Shown one piece after another: positions 1 to 5,063 of a stretch of 5,063 bases of DNA. Every line of letters starts with the position of its first letter. The stretch's first letter is position 1. The notes under the pieces are model-generated. The model was not told where the DNA came from. It saw only the letters and a list, made by a program, of their open reading frames with translations, and ran no database searches. The translations under genes were made by a program, and so were the position numbers. The stretch comes from JAIXWP01 sp049318685 (GTDB taxonomy: Bacteria > Bacteroidota > Bacteroidia > Flavobacteriales_D > Sanyastnellaceae): assembly GCA_049318685.1 (NCBI GenBank), contig JBMOFW010000190.1:1-5063 (forward strand), given 5' to 3'.

Positions 1-185
1 AAAAGCCTTTTTTACTGTTTATTTTCTCATAATTTCCCCAAACACAAAGGCTCGCGGAAAGGGCGAGCATAAAAAATGCTCCTCGCCAAAACGCCACGAA
101 AAGTCGGTGAATGAATCTTAGTTTTTCTTCCGCAGAAAACACGGTAGTGGGATGTTTAGAAAATTTAGTGAAACGAAGGTAGTGC
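1..185. other. Non-coding stretch with small hairpins
   Basis: I find no credible coding region or known RNA here. The first bases (GCC followed by six T at 5-13) could be the 3' arm and T-tract of a terminator belonging to a plus-strand gene left of the window, but the 5' arm is outside, so this is only a guess. Positions 50-87 hold overlapping inverted repeats, listed separately. The rest (88-185) is A-rich and featureless to my eye. I looked for the conserved ends of tmRNA and RNase P RNA and did not see them. Confidence 0.5.
50..87. repeat. Overlapping, mutually exclusive inverted repeats
   Basis: Two hairpins share bases. Hairpin A pairs GCTCGC (50-55) with GCGAGC (63-68) around a 7-nt loop. 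Hairpin B pairs GAGCAT (65-70) with ATGCTC (76-81) around five A, and can be extended by GGC (62-64) with GCC (85-87) if CTC (82-84) bulges out. Because 62-68 takes part in both, only one can form at a time. Neither is followed by a T-tract on either strand, so they do not look like ordinary intrinsic terminators. Function unknown. Confidence 0.5.
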
Positions 186-220
186 AAAAAAAACCCCGCC
201 TTTCACAAAGCGGGGTTTTT
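186..220 (-). terminator. Rho-independent terminator of the coiled-coil gene
   Basis: A stem of CCCCGC (194-199) with GCGGGG (210-215) extends inward through TTT (201-203) and AAA (207-209) past one bulged C, with a CAC loop. A-runs at 186-193 face T-runs at 216-220. Read on the minus strand, the hairpin is followed by eight T (complement of 186-193). It lies about 20 bp past the TAA of the minus-strand gene that ends at 241. The five T at 216-220 could also give weaker termination of plus-strand transcripts. Confidence 0.9.
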
Positions 221-240
221 CTTTGTTCTAGATCAATTAC

Positions 241-1113
241 TTACTTCAGAGTAAGGTCTGATTGACCGATGAGTGAGTTTCCTTCGTAAACGTAAATTTT
301 GTAGCTACCTTTCTTCAGTTCCCCTTGCGCGGTGTAGTATACACACACGTCGGTGTCTTCGTTTTGATAATCTACTTGACGCACCACGCTTGCAGGTTGG
401 GCTTGACCGTCTACGGTAACAGTTCCAGCATCTTTGCCAGGAAGTACTTTTCCGTCTGGACCTACGATGCGGAGATAGATGTTTTTCTGACCGGGCTTCA
501 CGATTGGGTTTTTACGCACGGTAAAGCATGACTTCAACATTTCTGTGCGGCTAGCTTTATCGGTGTCCACTTGCTTTCCACTGCTGCGGAGATTGATACC
601 GGTGTTGCTATATGATCCAGTACTGAGTACGGATCCTTTGTTGAGCATTTCTGTTTTCACAGAAAGATCTCCTTCAAGTTCTTTCGAGCGATTTTCAGCA
701 TTGTTGGCACGCATGGCTTCCTGTTCTTTTTCAGTATAAAGCCTTTCATTCACTTGCTGCAAAGAGTCGATTTGGTGAATGTAGCCTTTCATGATTGTGC
801 GCAAAGTCTCCGTCTCGGCGCGCAACTTCGAAATGTCATAGTCTTTATTTTTCGACTTTTTAATCAAGCTTTCGATTTGCGCTCGCTGTTCGGCTATTTC
901 AGCCGCCATTTCCGCATTGTCCGTTTGAAGAGTATCGTAGCCCATTTTAAGCTGTTCCAATTCCACAGCAAGCACATCGCGCTCGTCCAAAATGGTGTTT
1001 TTCTCTCTGTCGATGTAGACAATTTTTTCGTTGGCGTTTTTAATCTGAAATCCCAGATAAACGCACAGCACTGTGAGAACAGCGATAATACCGATATAAA
1101 TTTTGTTACTCAT
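241..1113 (-). CDS. Membrane-anchored coiled-coil protein, unknown function
   Basis: A 290-residue protein I cannot assign to a characterised family. Seen in the sequence: one hydrophobic segment at about residues 5-23, then a long heptad-like, Glu/Lys/Gln/Leu-rich stretch (about 27-157) typical of a coiled coil, a Ser/Gly/Asn-rich linker (about 158-190), and a C-terminal part (about 191-290) rich in alternating hydrophobic residues that looks like a small beta-sandwich, with GPDGK at 218-222 and two cysteines (196 and 257). The N-terminal segment lacks a clear signal-peptidase site and is more likely an anchor, which would put the coiled coil and C-terminal domain in the periplasm; that topology is inferred. 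Similar Bacteroidetes proteins are, as I recall, often loosely labelled SMC- or ParA-like because of the coiled coil, but there is no P-loop here. The ATG at 1113 directly precedes the hydrophobic segment. The gene stands alone and ends at a strong terminator. Confidence 0.85.
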   Translation of the reverse strand: MSNKIYIGIIAVLTVLCVYLGFQIKNANEKIVYIDREKNTILDERDVLAVELEQLKMGYDTLQTDNAEMAAEIAEQRAQIESLIKKSKNKDYDISKLRAETETLRTIMKGYIHQIDSLQQVNERLYTEKEQEAMRANNAENRSKELEGDLSVKTEMLNKGSVLSTGSYSNTGINLRSSGKQVDTDKASRTEMLKSCFTVRKNPIVKPGQKNIYLRIVGPDGKVLPGKDAGTVTVDGQAQPASVVRQVDYQNEDTDVCVYYTAQGELKKGSYKIYVYEGNSLIGQSDLTLK

Positions 1114-1144
1114 AATTGATAAAAATTAATGATTCCTTGCAGAG

Positions 1145-1152
1145 CGAAAATA
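1145..1152 (-). promoter_or_regulatory. Weak -7 box candidate for the coiled-coil gene
   Basis: On the minus strand the bases read TATTTTCG, one mismatch from the Bacteroidetes -7 consensus TAnnTTTG, about 31 bp upstream of the start codon at 1113. I see no TTG at the usual distance upstream, so this is a weak candidate. Confidence 0.3.
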
Positions 1153-1287
1153 GACCTTTCGGACATAAGCGTAACGACTTGCCTCAAGAATTATTAAAAG
1201 ATCTTTGTGATTAGAGGTCCAGTAAGAAAAATTGGTTGGTGGTCGGTGGATTTTTACGACTGAAATGGTAAAATCGCGAAAACCTGT

Positions 1288-1295
1288 TATATTTG
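1288..1295 (+). promoter_or_regulatory. -7 promoter box for tRNA-Cys
   Basis: TATATTTG matches the Bacteroidetes -7 consensus TAnnTTTG at every fixed position and ends 18 bp before the mature tRNA 5' end, leaving room for a short processed leader. No clear TTG (-33 element) is visible 17-23 bp upstream; the closest sequence is ATGG near 1265. Confidence 0.6.
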
Positions 1296-1313
1296 CCCCC
1301 TCTTTTGAGGTAT

Positions 1314-1384
1314 GGTCCTGTGGCCGAGCGGCTAGGCTCAGCTCTGCAAAAGCTGCTACTCCGGTTCGAATCCGGACGGGACCT
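1314..1384 (+). tRNA. tRNA-Cys (anticodon GCA)
   Basis: A full cloverleaf can be drawn. The acceptor stem is GGTCCTG (1314-1320) with CGGGACC (1377-1383), six Watson-Crick pairs and one G-T. The D stem is GCC (1323-1325) with GGC (1335-1337). The anticodon stem is CAGCT (1339-1343) with AGCTG (1351-1355) around CTGCAAA, giving anticodon GCA at 1346-1348. A 4-nt variable loop (1356-1359) follows, then the T stem TCCGG/CCGGA (1360-1364/1372-1376) with loop TTCGAAT. The discriminator base is T (1384), the known identity base for CysRS. The 71-nt length fits. The CCA end is not encoded (CTA follows), so it must be added by tRNA nucleotidyltransferase. Confidence 0.97.
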
Positions 1385-1394
1385 CTAAAAGATA

Positions 1395-1426
1395 AAATGG
1401 CCGTCTAAGACGGCCATTTGTTTTTT
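1395..1426. terminator. Bidirectional terminator between tRNA-Cys and beta-barrel gene
   Basis: An 11-bp perfect stem (AAATGGCCGTC at 1395-1405 with its complement at 1409-1419) closes on a 3-nt TAA loop. On the plus strand it is followed by G and six T (1421-1426), ending the tRNA transcript about 11 bp after the mature 3' end. On the minus strand it sits directly after the TAA stop (1425-1427) of the convergent gene, with TTTT from the complement of 1394-1397 overlapping the stem base. The T-tract is therefore better on the plus strand, but the position serves both genes. Confidence 0.88.
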
Positions 1427-2312
1427 AATTCTCTTTTGGTTTGCTGCATCGCTTGCAGGGTATATATGCTCCGAAGCCCCAACTTCTTTCTTGAAATTGA
1501 ATTTTTTGTGAGGCACGACCACCATTATCACTGTATGTTGTTCCTGTATTTGGATTGCGCTGCAAGATGATTCCAGGCAAATTGGTCCACCCCACTTGGG
1601 CATTGACATACGCAAAGAAATGCTTATAAAATTCGAATCGCATTCCGGCAGTCAAGGAAAAGCCATAGCCGGCAGGATAGAGGCCATTTAGCCAGCGATC
1701 TCCAAAAAATGTCCAGTCCGTCCAAGGCAAAATCAAACCTGTACTCGCCGCGCCATTCAACACGAAATGATGCTTACCGTCTTTGCTTGTCCATATAGGA
1801 GCGCGCTGTTCTAGTGAAGCGCGAACAAAGTTAAACCCATTGCTATGATGAAAGTCCATAAACTCTGGTTTGTACAGGATGTAATCATTATAAAAATGGC
1901 CTGTGTAGCCTTCCATATCGGTATATTTTGGATCGATATACCCGTCAATTTTCATGTATTGGGTCTGAATGATGTGATATTTCATATGGTCAACGCCAAT
2001 GGAGATCGCTGTGTTTTTACCTACATAATATCCCAAGCGTAGATTGAATTGTGGAATCGACAACTTCGTCAAATTGAAATAGGTCTTCCACTTAAATGTT
2101 TCAGGCATATCTTCTGCATCCACATCGTGAAGGGTGAAATCATATCCCGCTCCCGTAAAATGAATATCACTTTCTGCATAATACGATCTGTTGTAGCCCC
2201 ACGACAAATAAAATTGTCCTTTACGGAAATCATTGCTTGTGTTAATTGTGGCGTCTGACTGTGCAAAGGTCAAGATTGGCATGAATAAGAATAAAAAATA
2301 TGCGAGGCGCAT
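1425..2312 (-). CDS. Secreted outer-membrane beta-barrel-like protein
   Basis: A 295-residue exported protein. Residues 1-18 form a classic Bacteroidetes signal peptide: Arg2, a hydrophobic core, and a TFAQ end followed by SDA. The mature part has many short alternating aromatic/hydrophobic stretches separated by polar turns (for example FYLSWGYNRSYY and FNLRLGYYVG, and near the end FFAYVNAQVGW and RSWGFGAYI), which is what transmembrane beta strands look like, so I infer an outer-membrane barrel. Substrate and role are unknown. The last strand is followed by a short basic tail with a C-x-x-C pair (286 and 289), odd for a barrel. An in-frame ATG at 2360 would add 16 residues before the signal peptide and run into the divergent yraN-type gene; the ATG at 2312 puts Met directly on the signal peptide and behind a good -7 box, so I prefer it. 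It is divergent from yraN and convergent with tRNA-Cys. Confidence 0.85.
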   Translation of the reverse strand: MRLAYFLFLFMPILTFAQSDATINTSNDFRKGQFYLSWGYNRSYYAESDIHFTGAGYDFTLHDVDAEDMPETFKWKTYFNLTKLSIPQFNLRLGYYVGKNTAISIGVDHMKYHIIQTQYMKIDGYIDPKYTDMEGYTGHFYNDYILYKPEFMDFHHSNGFNFVRASLEQRAPIWTSKDGKHHFVLNGAASTGLILPWTDWTFFGDRWLNGLYPAGYGFSLTAGMRFEFYKHFFAYVNAQVGWTNLPGIILQRNPNTGTTYSDNGGRASQKIQFQERSWGFGAYIPCKRCSKPKEN

Positions 2313-2329
2313 GATGTTGAAATTTGAGA

Positions 2330-2337
2330 CAAAAGTA
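2330..2337 (-). promoter_or_regulatory. -7 promoter box for the beta-barrel gene
   Basis: On the minus strand the bases read TACTTTTG, a full match to TAnnTTTG, 17 bp upstream of the ATG at 2312. A TTTG (complement of 2353-2356) lies upstream, but its 15-bp spacing is shorter than usual. A start site a few bases downstream of this box would give a very short leader. The box supports starting the gene at 2312, not 2360, and means the promoter reaches into the first codons of the divergent yraN-type gene. Confidence 0.6.
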
Positions 2338-2344
2338 ATGGTAT

Positions 2345-2716
2345 ATGACCGACAAATCATTGAACCGTGCGAAAGGCGCGGAAGGCGAAAACGAGGCTGT
2401 TGATTTTCTTCAAAGTAAAGGATACCGCATCCTTGAGCGCAACTGGGTGTCCGGAAAGCTCGAAATTGACCTCATTGCTGCTGATAAAAATCATATCGTT
2501 TTCGTGGAAGTAAAAAAGCGATTCAGCAAACAATTTCGCGAGCCTTGGGAGGCAGTGAATCGCAAAAAGCAACAGCACATCATTCGCGCCGCGAATTATT
2601 ATTTGAAAAAAAGCGACCATCCCTTAGAGCCGCGTTTCGACATCATTTCCATCATCCAGCATGGAAATAAAACTGAGATTGAGCATATCGAGCAAGCCTT
2701 TTGGCCCATGGCATAG
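2345..2716 (+). CDS. yraN: YraN/UPF0102 family nuclease-fold protein
   Basis: A 123-residue protein with the full pattern of the YraN (UPF0102) family, which has a Holliday-junction-resolvase-like PD-(D/E)xK nuclease fold. Visible motifs in order: the N-terminal G-x-x-G-E-x-x-A helix (GAEGENEA, 11-18), GYRILERNW (26-34), the acidic core EIDLIA with Glu40 and Asp42, then VFVEVKKR with Glu55 and Lys57, and the following EAV...K...I...A..YYL helix (about 69-88). All putative metal-binding and catalytic positions are present. The usual Gly before EIDLIA is Leu39 here (KLEID), a small deviation. Length is normal for the family. The true substrate of these proteins is poorly established; a role in DNA processing is inferred from the fold. 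The ATG at 2345 lies 32 bp from the divergent beta-barrel start. No Shine-Dalgarno is visible, which is normal in this phylum. A promoter for the next gene lies inside its 3' end. Confidence 0.93.
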   Translation: MTDKSLNRAKGAEGENEAVDFLQSKGYRILERNWVSGKLEIDLIAADKNHIVFVEVKKRFSKQFREPWEAVNRKKQQHIIRAANYYLKKSDHPLEPRFDIISIIQHGNKTEIEHIEQAFWPMA

Positions 2717-2733
2717 CAAATACGTTACCTTTG
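2699..2733 (+). promoter_or_regulatory. Promoter of the pseudouridine synthase gene, overlapping yraN end
   Basis: TACCTTTG at 2726-2733 is a perfect TAnnTTTG -7 box, in the TACCTTTGC form often seen in this phylum. A TTTTG at 2699-2703 lies 22 bp upstream, within the 17-23 bp range reported for Flavobacterium promoters. The predicted start site is around 2739-2741, giving a leader of some 11-13 nt before the ATG at 2752. The -33 element lies in the last codons of yraN. This argues against translation starting at the TTG at 2701. Confidence 0.75.
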
Positions 2734-2751
2734 CGGTTGAATTTATTTCCC

Positions 2752-3603
2752 ATGGCTTCATCAAGCAAACCCAATCCGTCTTCCAAAAATCAGAAATCGC
2801 GCAAGTCGCCAGCGATCAAAGAAGATTCAAAGTTGAATAAACCTTTCAAACCGCGCAAATCGTATGTTTCGAAAACAGAGGCTAGCGGATTGATTCGCCT
2901 TAATCGCTTTCTATCCAACGCGGGCATTGCATCACGCCGCGAGGCCGATAAATTGATTGAGCTTGGATTAGTATCTGTAAACGGTAAAGTAGTCACGGAG
3001 CTCGGTACCAAAATCGACCCAAAAATTGACTCAGTACGTTATGATGATCGCAGCTTGAAGCCTGAGGCATTGCGCTATGTTTTATTGAACAAACCCAAAG
3101 ATTATTTGACAACCACGGATGATCCTCAGGAACGTAAAACAGTTATGGAGTTGATCCAAGGCGCCTGTCGTGAGCGGATCTATCCTGTTGGCCGAATGGA
3201 TCGTCAAACCATGGGTTTGTTGTTATTTACAAATGATGGAGAAATGGCCAAGCGCCTTACTCGTCCAAAGCATGGTTTTCCTAAGTTATACCAAGTTGAA
3301 ACTATTGAAAAAGTTACCGGTGCGGAACTTTCGAAACTTCGTGATGGCGTGAAACTCGAAGATGGTTTTGTGAAAGTGGATGAGGTAGATTTTGTTGGTG
3401 ATGCGCGCGATCAACGTCAAATAGGCATCCGAATAAACTCCACTAAGAGTGGAATTGTCAGAAAACTGATGGAGCATTTGGGTCATAAAGTGAAAAAAAT
3501 TGATCGCGTCATGTATGCGGGTTTGACGAAGAAAGACCTTCCACGTGGTCATTTTCGTCATCTCACCGAGAATGAAATTAACTTCCTCAAAATGATCCGC
3601 TAA
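2752..3603 (+). CDS. rluB: rRNA pseudouridine synthase, RsuA/RluB/RluF family
   Basis: A 283-residue enzyme that isomerises a uridine to pseudouridine in ribosomal RNA. Residues 1-45 are a Ser/Lys/Pro-rich, probably disordered basic extension. An S4 RNA-binding domain follows (about 47-95: RLNRFLSNAGIASRREADKL and VSVNGK). The catalytic domain starts at YVLLNKP (109-115) and carries the signature GRMDRQTMGLLLFTNDG (147-163), with Asp150 the expected catalytic aspartate. LPRGHFRHLTENE near the end matches the usual family C-terminus. One oddity: the conserved G-(R/K/Q)-N-R before the V-R-[RK]-[ML] motif is replaced by TKSG (231-234), although Arg237 is kept. Within the family, RluB (23S position 2605) is my best guess, but RluF- or RsuA-type specificity cannot be excluded, so the symbol is tentative. 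It has its own promoter, and its stop codon is 2 nt before the next start. Confidence 0.9.
   Translation: MASSSKPNPSSKNQKSRKSPAIKEDSKLNKPFKPRKSYVSKTEASGLIRLNRFLSNAGIASRREADKLIELGLVSVNGKVVTELGTKIDPKIDSVRYDDRSLKPEALRYVLLNKPKDYLTTTDDPQERKTVMELIQGACRERIYPVGRMDRQTMGLLLFTNDGEMAKRLTRPKHGFPKLYQVETIEKVTGAELSKLRDGVKLEDGFVKVDEVDFVGDARDQRQIGIRINSTKSGIVRKLMEHLGHKVKKIDRVMYAGLTKKDLPRGHFRHLTENEINFLKMIR
3439..3453. repeat. Perfect small palindrome inside the pseudouridine synthase gene
   Basis: TCCACT (3439-3444) and AGTGGA (3448-3453) are exact reverse complements separated by AAG. The five codons spell S-T-K-S-G (230-234), exactly the place where this protein departs from the family motif. It is too short to be a terminator and has no T-tract. 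Confidence 0.6.
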
Positions 3604-3605
3604 TC

Positions 3606-4277
3606 GTGGAGCCGTCATTGGTCATACGCCCTGATATTTCCCTTTCAGAAGAATGGGTTTTGCCTTTTCTACTTCTCGTGTTGTTGGTTACGGCCTACGT
3701 GCGCGTTAATTTTCCTTCGCGTATTCAAAAGGTTTGGCGCGGTTACTTCAATGTGCGTTTTCGTCGGCAGTCCATGCGAGAAGAGTCAAATGTTCCTAAG
3801 GAATATTTCCTTTTTCACGTTGTTTTCGCCATTCTTTTTGCGCTTATCATTTTTGGGGCATTGAAACACTTTCACATCAATGTCATGGGATTAAGTGGAA
3901 TATTGCTCTACATCTGTTGTATTGGCGCCGTAATCGGCGTATATACTTTAAAGCTCTTCTCCTATCGCTTTCTGGCGTTTTTATCTGCGGGCGATTTTAG
4001 TTTGGGAGAATTTCAATATGTGACCTTTCTTGGTCTTCGATTTCTGGTGTTTTTCTTCTTCCCTTTGAACTTCTTGCTGTTCTATTTGCCTCAAATTTAT
4101 GCCACACCGATACTTTTATTGGCTTTTATTCTGTTCGTTATCAATTACTTGTATCGACTAATAACAGGCTTTACAAATGCTTTAAATGCGGGTGTAGGAG
4201 TGTTTTATATCTTTTTCTACATTTGCACCCTCGAAATTTTACCCCTATTGGTGAGTTATAAAGCTCTTGCTCAATAA
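3606..4277 (+). CDS. DUF4271-like multi-pass membrane protein
   Basis: A 223-residue integral membrane protein of unknown function. I count about six hydrophobic segments, near residues 17-35, 68-87, 93-117, 141-161, 166-187 and 197-218. A basic loop (39-58: RIQKVWRGYFNVRFRRQ and on) after the first segment is probably cytoplasmic. The closing stretch FFYICTLEILPLLVSYK (203-219), with a Cys, a Glu within a membrane segment and a Pro, is what I recall as the hallmark of DUF4271, a Bacteroidetes-only family often found beside hemD. The only suitable start is the GTG at 3606, because the next Met is residue 57, inside the basic loop. It begins 2 nt after the pseudouridine synthase stop, suggesting translational coupling. 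It ends in tandem stops (TAATAA). hemD follows after 47 bp. A role connected with haem synthesis is inferred from position only. Confidence 0.82.
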   Translation: MEPSLVIRPDISLSEEWVLPFLLLVLLVTAYVRVNFPSRIQKVWRGYFNVRFRRQSMREESNVPKEYFLFHVVFAILFALIIFGALKHFHINVMGLSGILLYICCIGAVIGVYTLKLFSYRFLAFLSAGDFSLGEFQYVTFLGLRFLVFFFFPLNFLLFYLPQIYATPILLLAFILFVINYLYRLITGFTNALNAGVGVFYIFFYICTLEILPLLVSYKALAQ

Positions 4278-4324
4278 TAAATCAATATAAAAGAGAGAAC
4301 GAACCCTTAGCGAAGACCTTTCCT

Positions 4325-5063
4325 ATGGCCGACAAAGTCAAAACGATACTGATCACGCAGCAGGACCCCGGTTCTGAGAAGAATCCATACACGGATTTGG
4401 CGAAGAAACACAAGCTGAAGATTGATTACAGGCCATTCATACATGTTGCTGAAGTAGAATCTTTAGAGTTTCGTCAACAACGAGTGGACATCTTGGAACA
4501 CACGGCCGTTATTTTCACCAGTCGCAACGCCGTTGATCATTTCTTTCGCATAGCCAAAGAGATGAGATTGAGCATTCCAGAAACTATGAAATACTTCTGC
4601 ATGTCTGAAGCGATTGCTTACTATTTGCAGAAGTATATTCAATTTCGCAAGCGCAAAATTTTCTTCGGTCACAGCACCTTCAATGAGTTGATGGAGTCGA
4701 TCAAGAAGCATCGCGGTGAAAAATTCCTTTTGCCTTGCTCTGACATTTTGAAACCAAGTATACCAGAATCGTTGGATAAAGAGAAAATCAATTATTCCAA
4801 AGCAATCATGTATCGCACGGTATGCAGCGATTTGAGTGATTTGGCAGATGTGAAATATGATATGCTTGTGTTTTTCTCTCCTTCAGATATAGAATCTTTA
4901 TTCAAGAACTTTCCTGATTTCAAGCAAGAGAAGACCCGAATCGCTGTTTTTGGTTCAACGACGGCAAAAGCAGTCGAAGACGCCAAATTACGCATCGACG
5001 TAATGGCGCCAAACCCAAAGGCACCTTCCATGAGCATGGCCATAGAGCTCTACATTCAGGAGA
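4325..5063 (+). CDS. hemD: Uroporphyrinogen-III synthase (3' end beyond window)
   Basis: An open frame of 246 codons from the ATG at 4325 to the window edge without a stop, so the gene is partial at its 3' end. HemD closes linear hydroxymethylbilane into uroporphyrinogen III, inverting ring D, in the cytoplasmic pathway to haem and other tetrapyrroles. The family is poorly conserved, but the Bacteroidetes-type layout is recognisable: ILITQQDPG near the start, YRPFIHV (35-41), VIFTSRNAVDHFF (62-74), YFCMSEAIAYYLQKY, IMYRTV before the second half, then DMLVFFSPSDIESLF, IAVFGSTTAKAV and APSMSMA near the end. The visible part is already close to the usual length of about 250 residues, so only a few residues should be missing. 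The 47-bp gap after the DUF4271-like gene has no terminator and no TAnnTTTG box, so co-transcription is likely. I do not see an in-frame alternative start upstream that would be better. Confidence 0.88.
   Translation, partial: MADKVKTILITQQDPGSEKNPYTDLAKKHKLKIDYRPFIHVAEVESLEFRQQRVDILEHTAVIFTSRNAVDHFFRIAKEMRLSIPETMKYFCMSEAIAYYLQKYIQFRKRKIFFGHSTFNELMESIKKHRGEKFLLPCSDILKPSIPESLDKEKINYSKAIMYRTVCSDLSDLADVKYDMLVFFSPSDIESLFKNFPDFKQEKTRIAVFGSTTAKAVEDAKLRIDVMAPNPKAPSMSMAIELYIQE

Larger units (their letters stand above)
1114..1313. other. 200-bp intergenic region
   Basis: This region separates the divergent coiled-coil gene and tRNA-Cys. Apart from the two promoter candidates (1145-1152 minus, 1288-1295 plus) and a small CCTC-TTTT-GAGG inverted repeat just before the tRNA (1299-1310), I see no gene, repeat or RNA in it. 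Confidence 0.6.

Noticed and set aside
1..185. Possible tmRNA, RNase P RNA or other known structural RNA
   Set aside because: I did not find the conserved end sequences or core motifs of these RNAs on either strand.
325..1119. Three plus-strand open frames (325-531, 545-739, 754-1119) opposite the coiled-coil gene
   Set aside because: They lie antisense to a longer gene with clear domain structure, resemble no known protein, and have no promoter or leader. They are shadow frames.
1385..1615. Minus-strand frame of 76 codons near the tRNA
   Set aside because: It overlaps the 3' end of the beta-barrel gene in another frame and runs through the terminator hairpin up to the tRNA edge. No recognisable protein features.
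2313..2360. Upstream ATG (2360) as start of the beta-barrel gene
   Set aside because: It would place 16 residues before an otherwise perfect signal peptide, overlap yraN, and lie upstream of the -7 box at 2330-2337.
2357..2620. Minus-strand frame of 87 codons opposite yraN
   Set aside because: It is antisense to a well-supported YraN-family gene and shows no features of its own.
2701..2751. TTG at 2701 as start of the pseudouridine synthase
   Set aside because: The extension overlaps the end of yraN and includes a perfect promoter box (2726-2733). The ATG at 2752 follows that promoter at a sensible distance.
3286..3618. Minus-strand frame of 110 codons opposite the pseudouridine synthase
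   Set aside because: It is fully antisense to the conserved catalytic domain, and its composition reflects the complementary strand.
4463..5043. Two minus-strand frames opposite hemD (4463-4711, 4792-5043)
   Set aside because: The plus strand is open from 4325 to the window end and encodes a recognisable HemD; these are shadows.
1..5063. CRISPR array, insertion sequence, toxin-antitoxin or defence system
   Set aside because: No regularly spaced repeats, transposase-like frames, terminal inverted repeats, or paired small genes of that kind are visible. A tRNA is present, but nothing resembles an integrase or a duplicated tRNA 3' end.

Overview
The window looks like an ordinary chromosomal stretch from a member of the Bacteroidota (Bacteroidetes), probably a flavobacterial or related lineage. 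Four things point there: promoter-like boxes matching TAnnTTTG, the -7 element of that phylum, at several expected places; a membrane protein resembling DUF4271, a family I know only from this phylum; a HemD of the Bacteroidetes type; and a secreted protein whose signal peptide ends in FAQ. The tRNA gene also lacks an encoded CCA end. I see no insertion sequence, CRISPR array, phage gene or other mobile element, and base composition does not shift noticeably.

Left part (1-1313). A non-coding stretch with small overlapping hairpins (1-185) leads to a strong terminator (186-220). That terminator ends a minus-strand gene (241-1113) for a membrane-anchored coiled-coil protein of unknown function. 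A gene-free 200 bp follows, with a weak minus-strand promoter candidate and a good -7 box for the tRNA.

Middle part (1314-2344). A complete tRNA-Cys(GCA) on the plus strand converges on a minus-strand gene (1425-2312) for a secreted, probably outer-membrane beta-barrel protein. One hairpin between them appears to terminate both. The beta-barrel gene is divergent from the yraN-type gene, with only 32 bp between the start codons.

Right part (2345-5063). Four plus-strand genes run in series: a YraN/UPF0102 nuclease-fold protein, an RsuA/RluB-type rRNA pseudouridine synthase with its own promoter inside the end of yraN, a DUF4271-like membrane protein coupled to it by a 2-nt gap and a GTG start, and hemD (uroporphyrinogen-III synthase), which runs off the right edge. 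I see no terminator between these genes, so they may be partly co-transcribed. The functions are housekeeping: DNA processing, ribosome modification and haem synthesis.

I did not find a convincing new biological system. The points most worth a second look are a pseudouridine synthase that has lost a conserved G-x-N-R stretch exactly where the DNA forms a perfect small palindrome, the close linkage of an uncharacterised membrane protein to hemD, and two uncharacterised envelope proteins.
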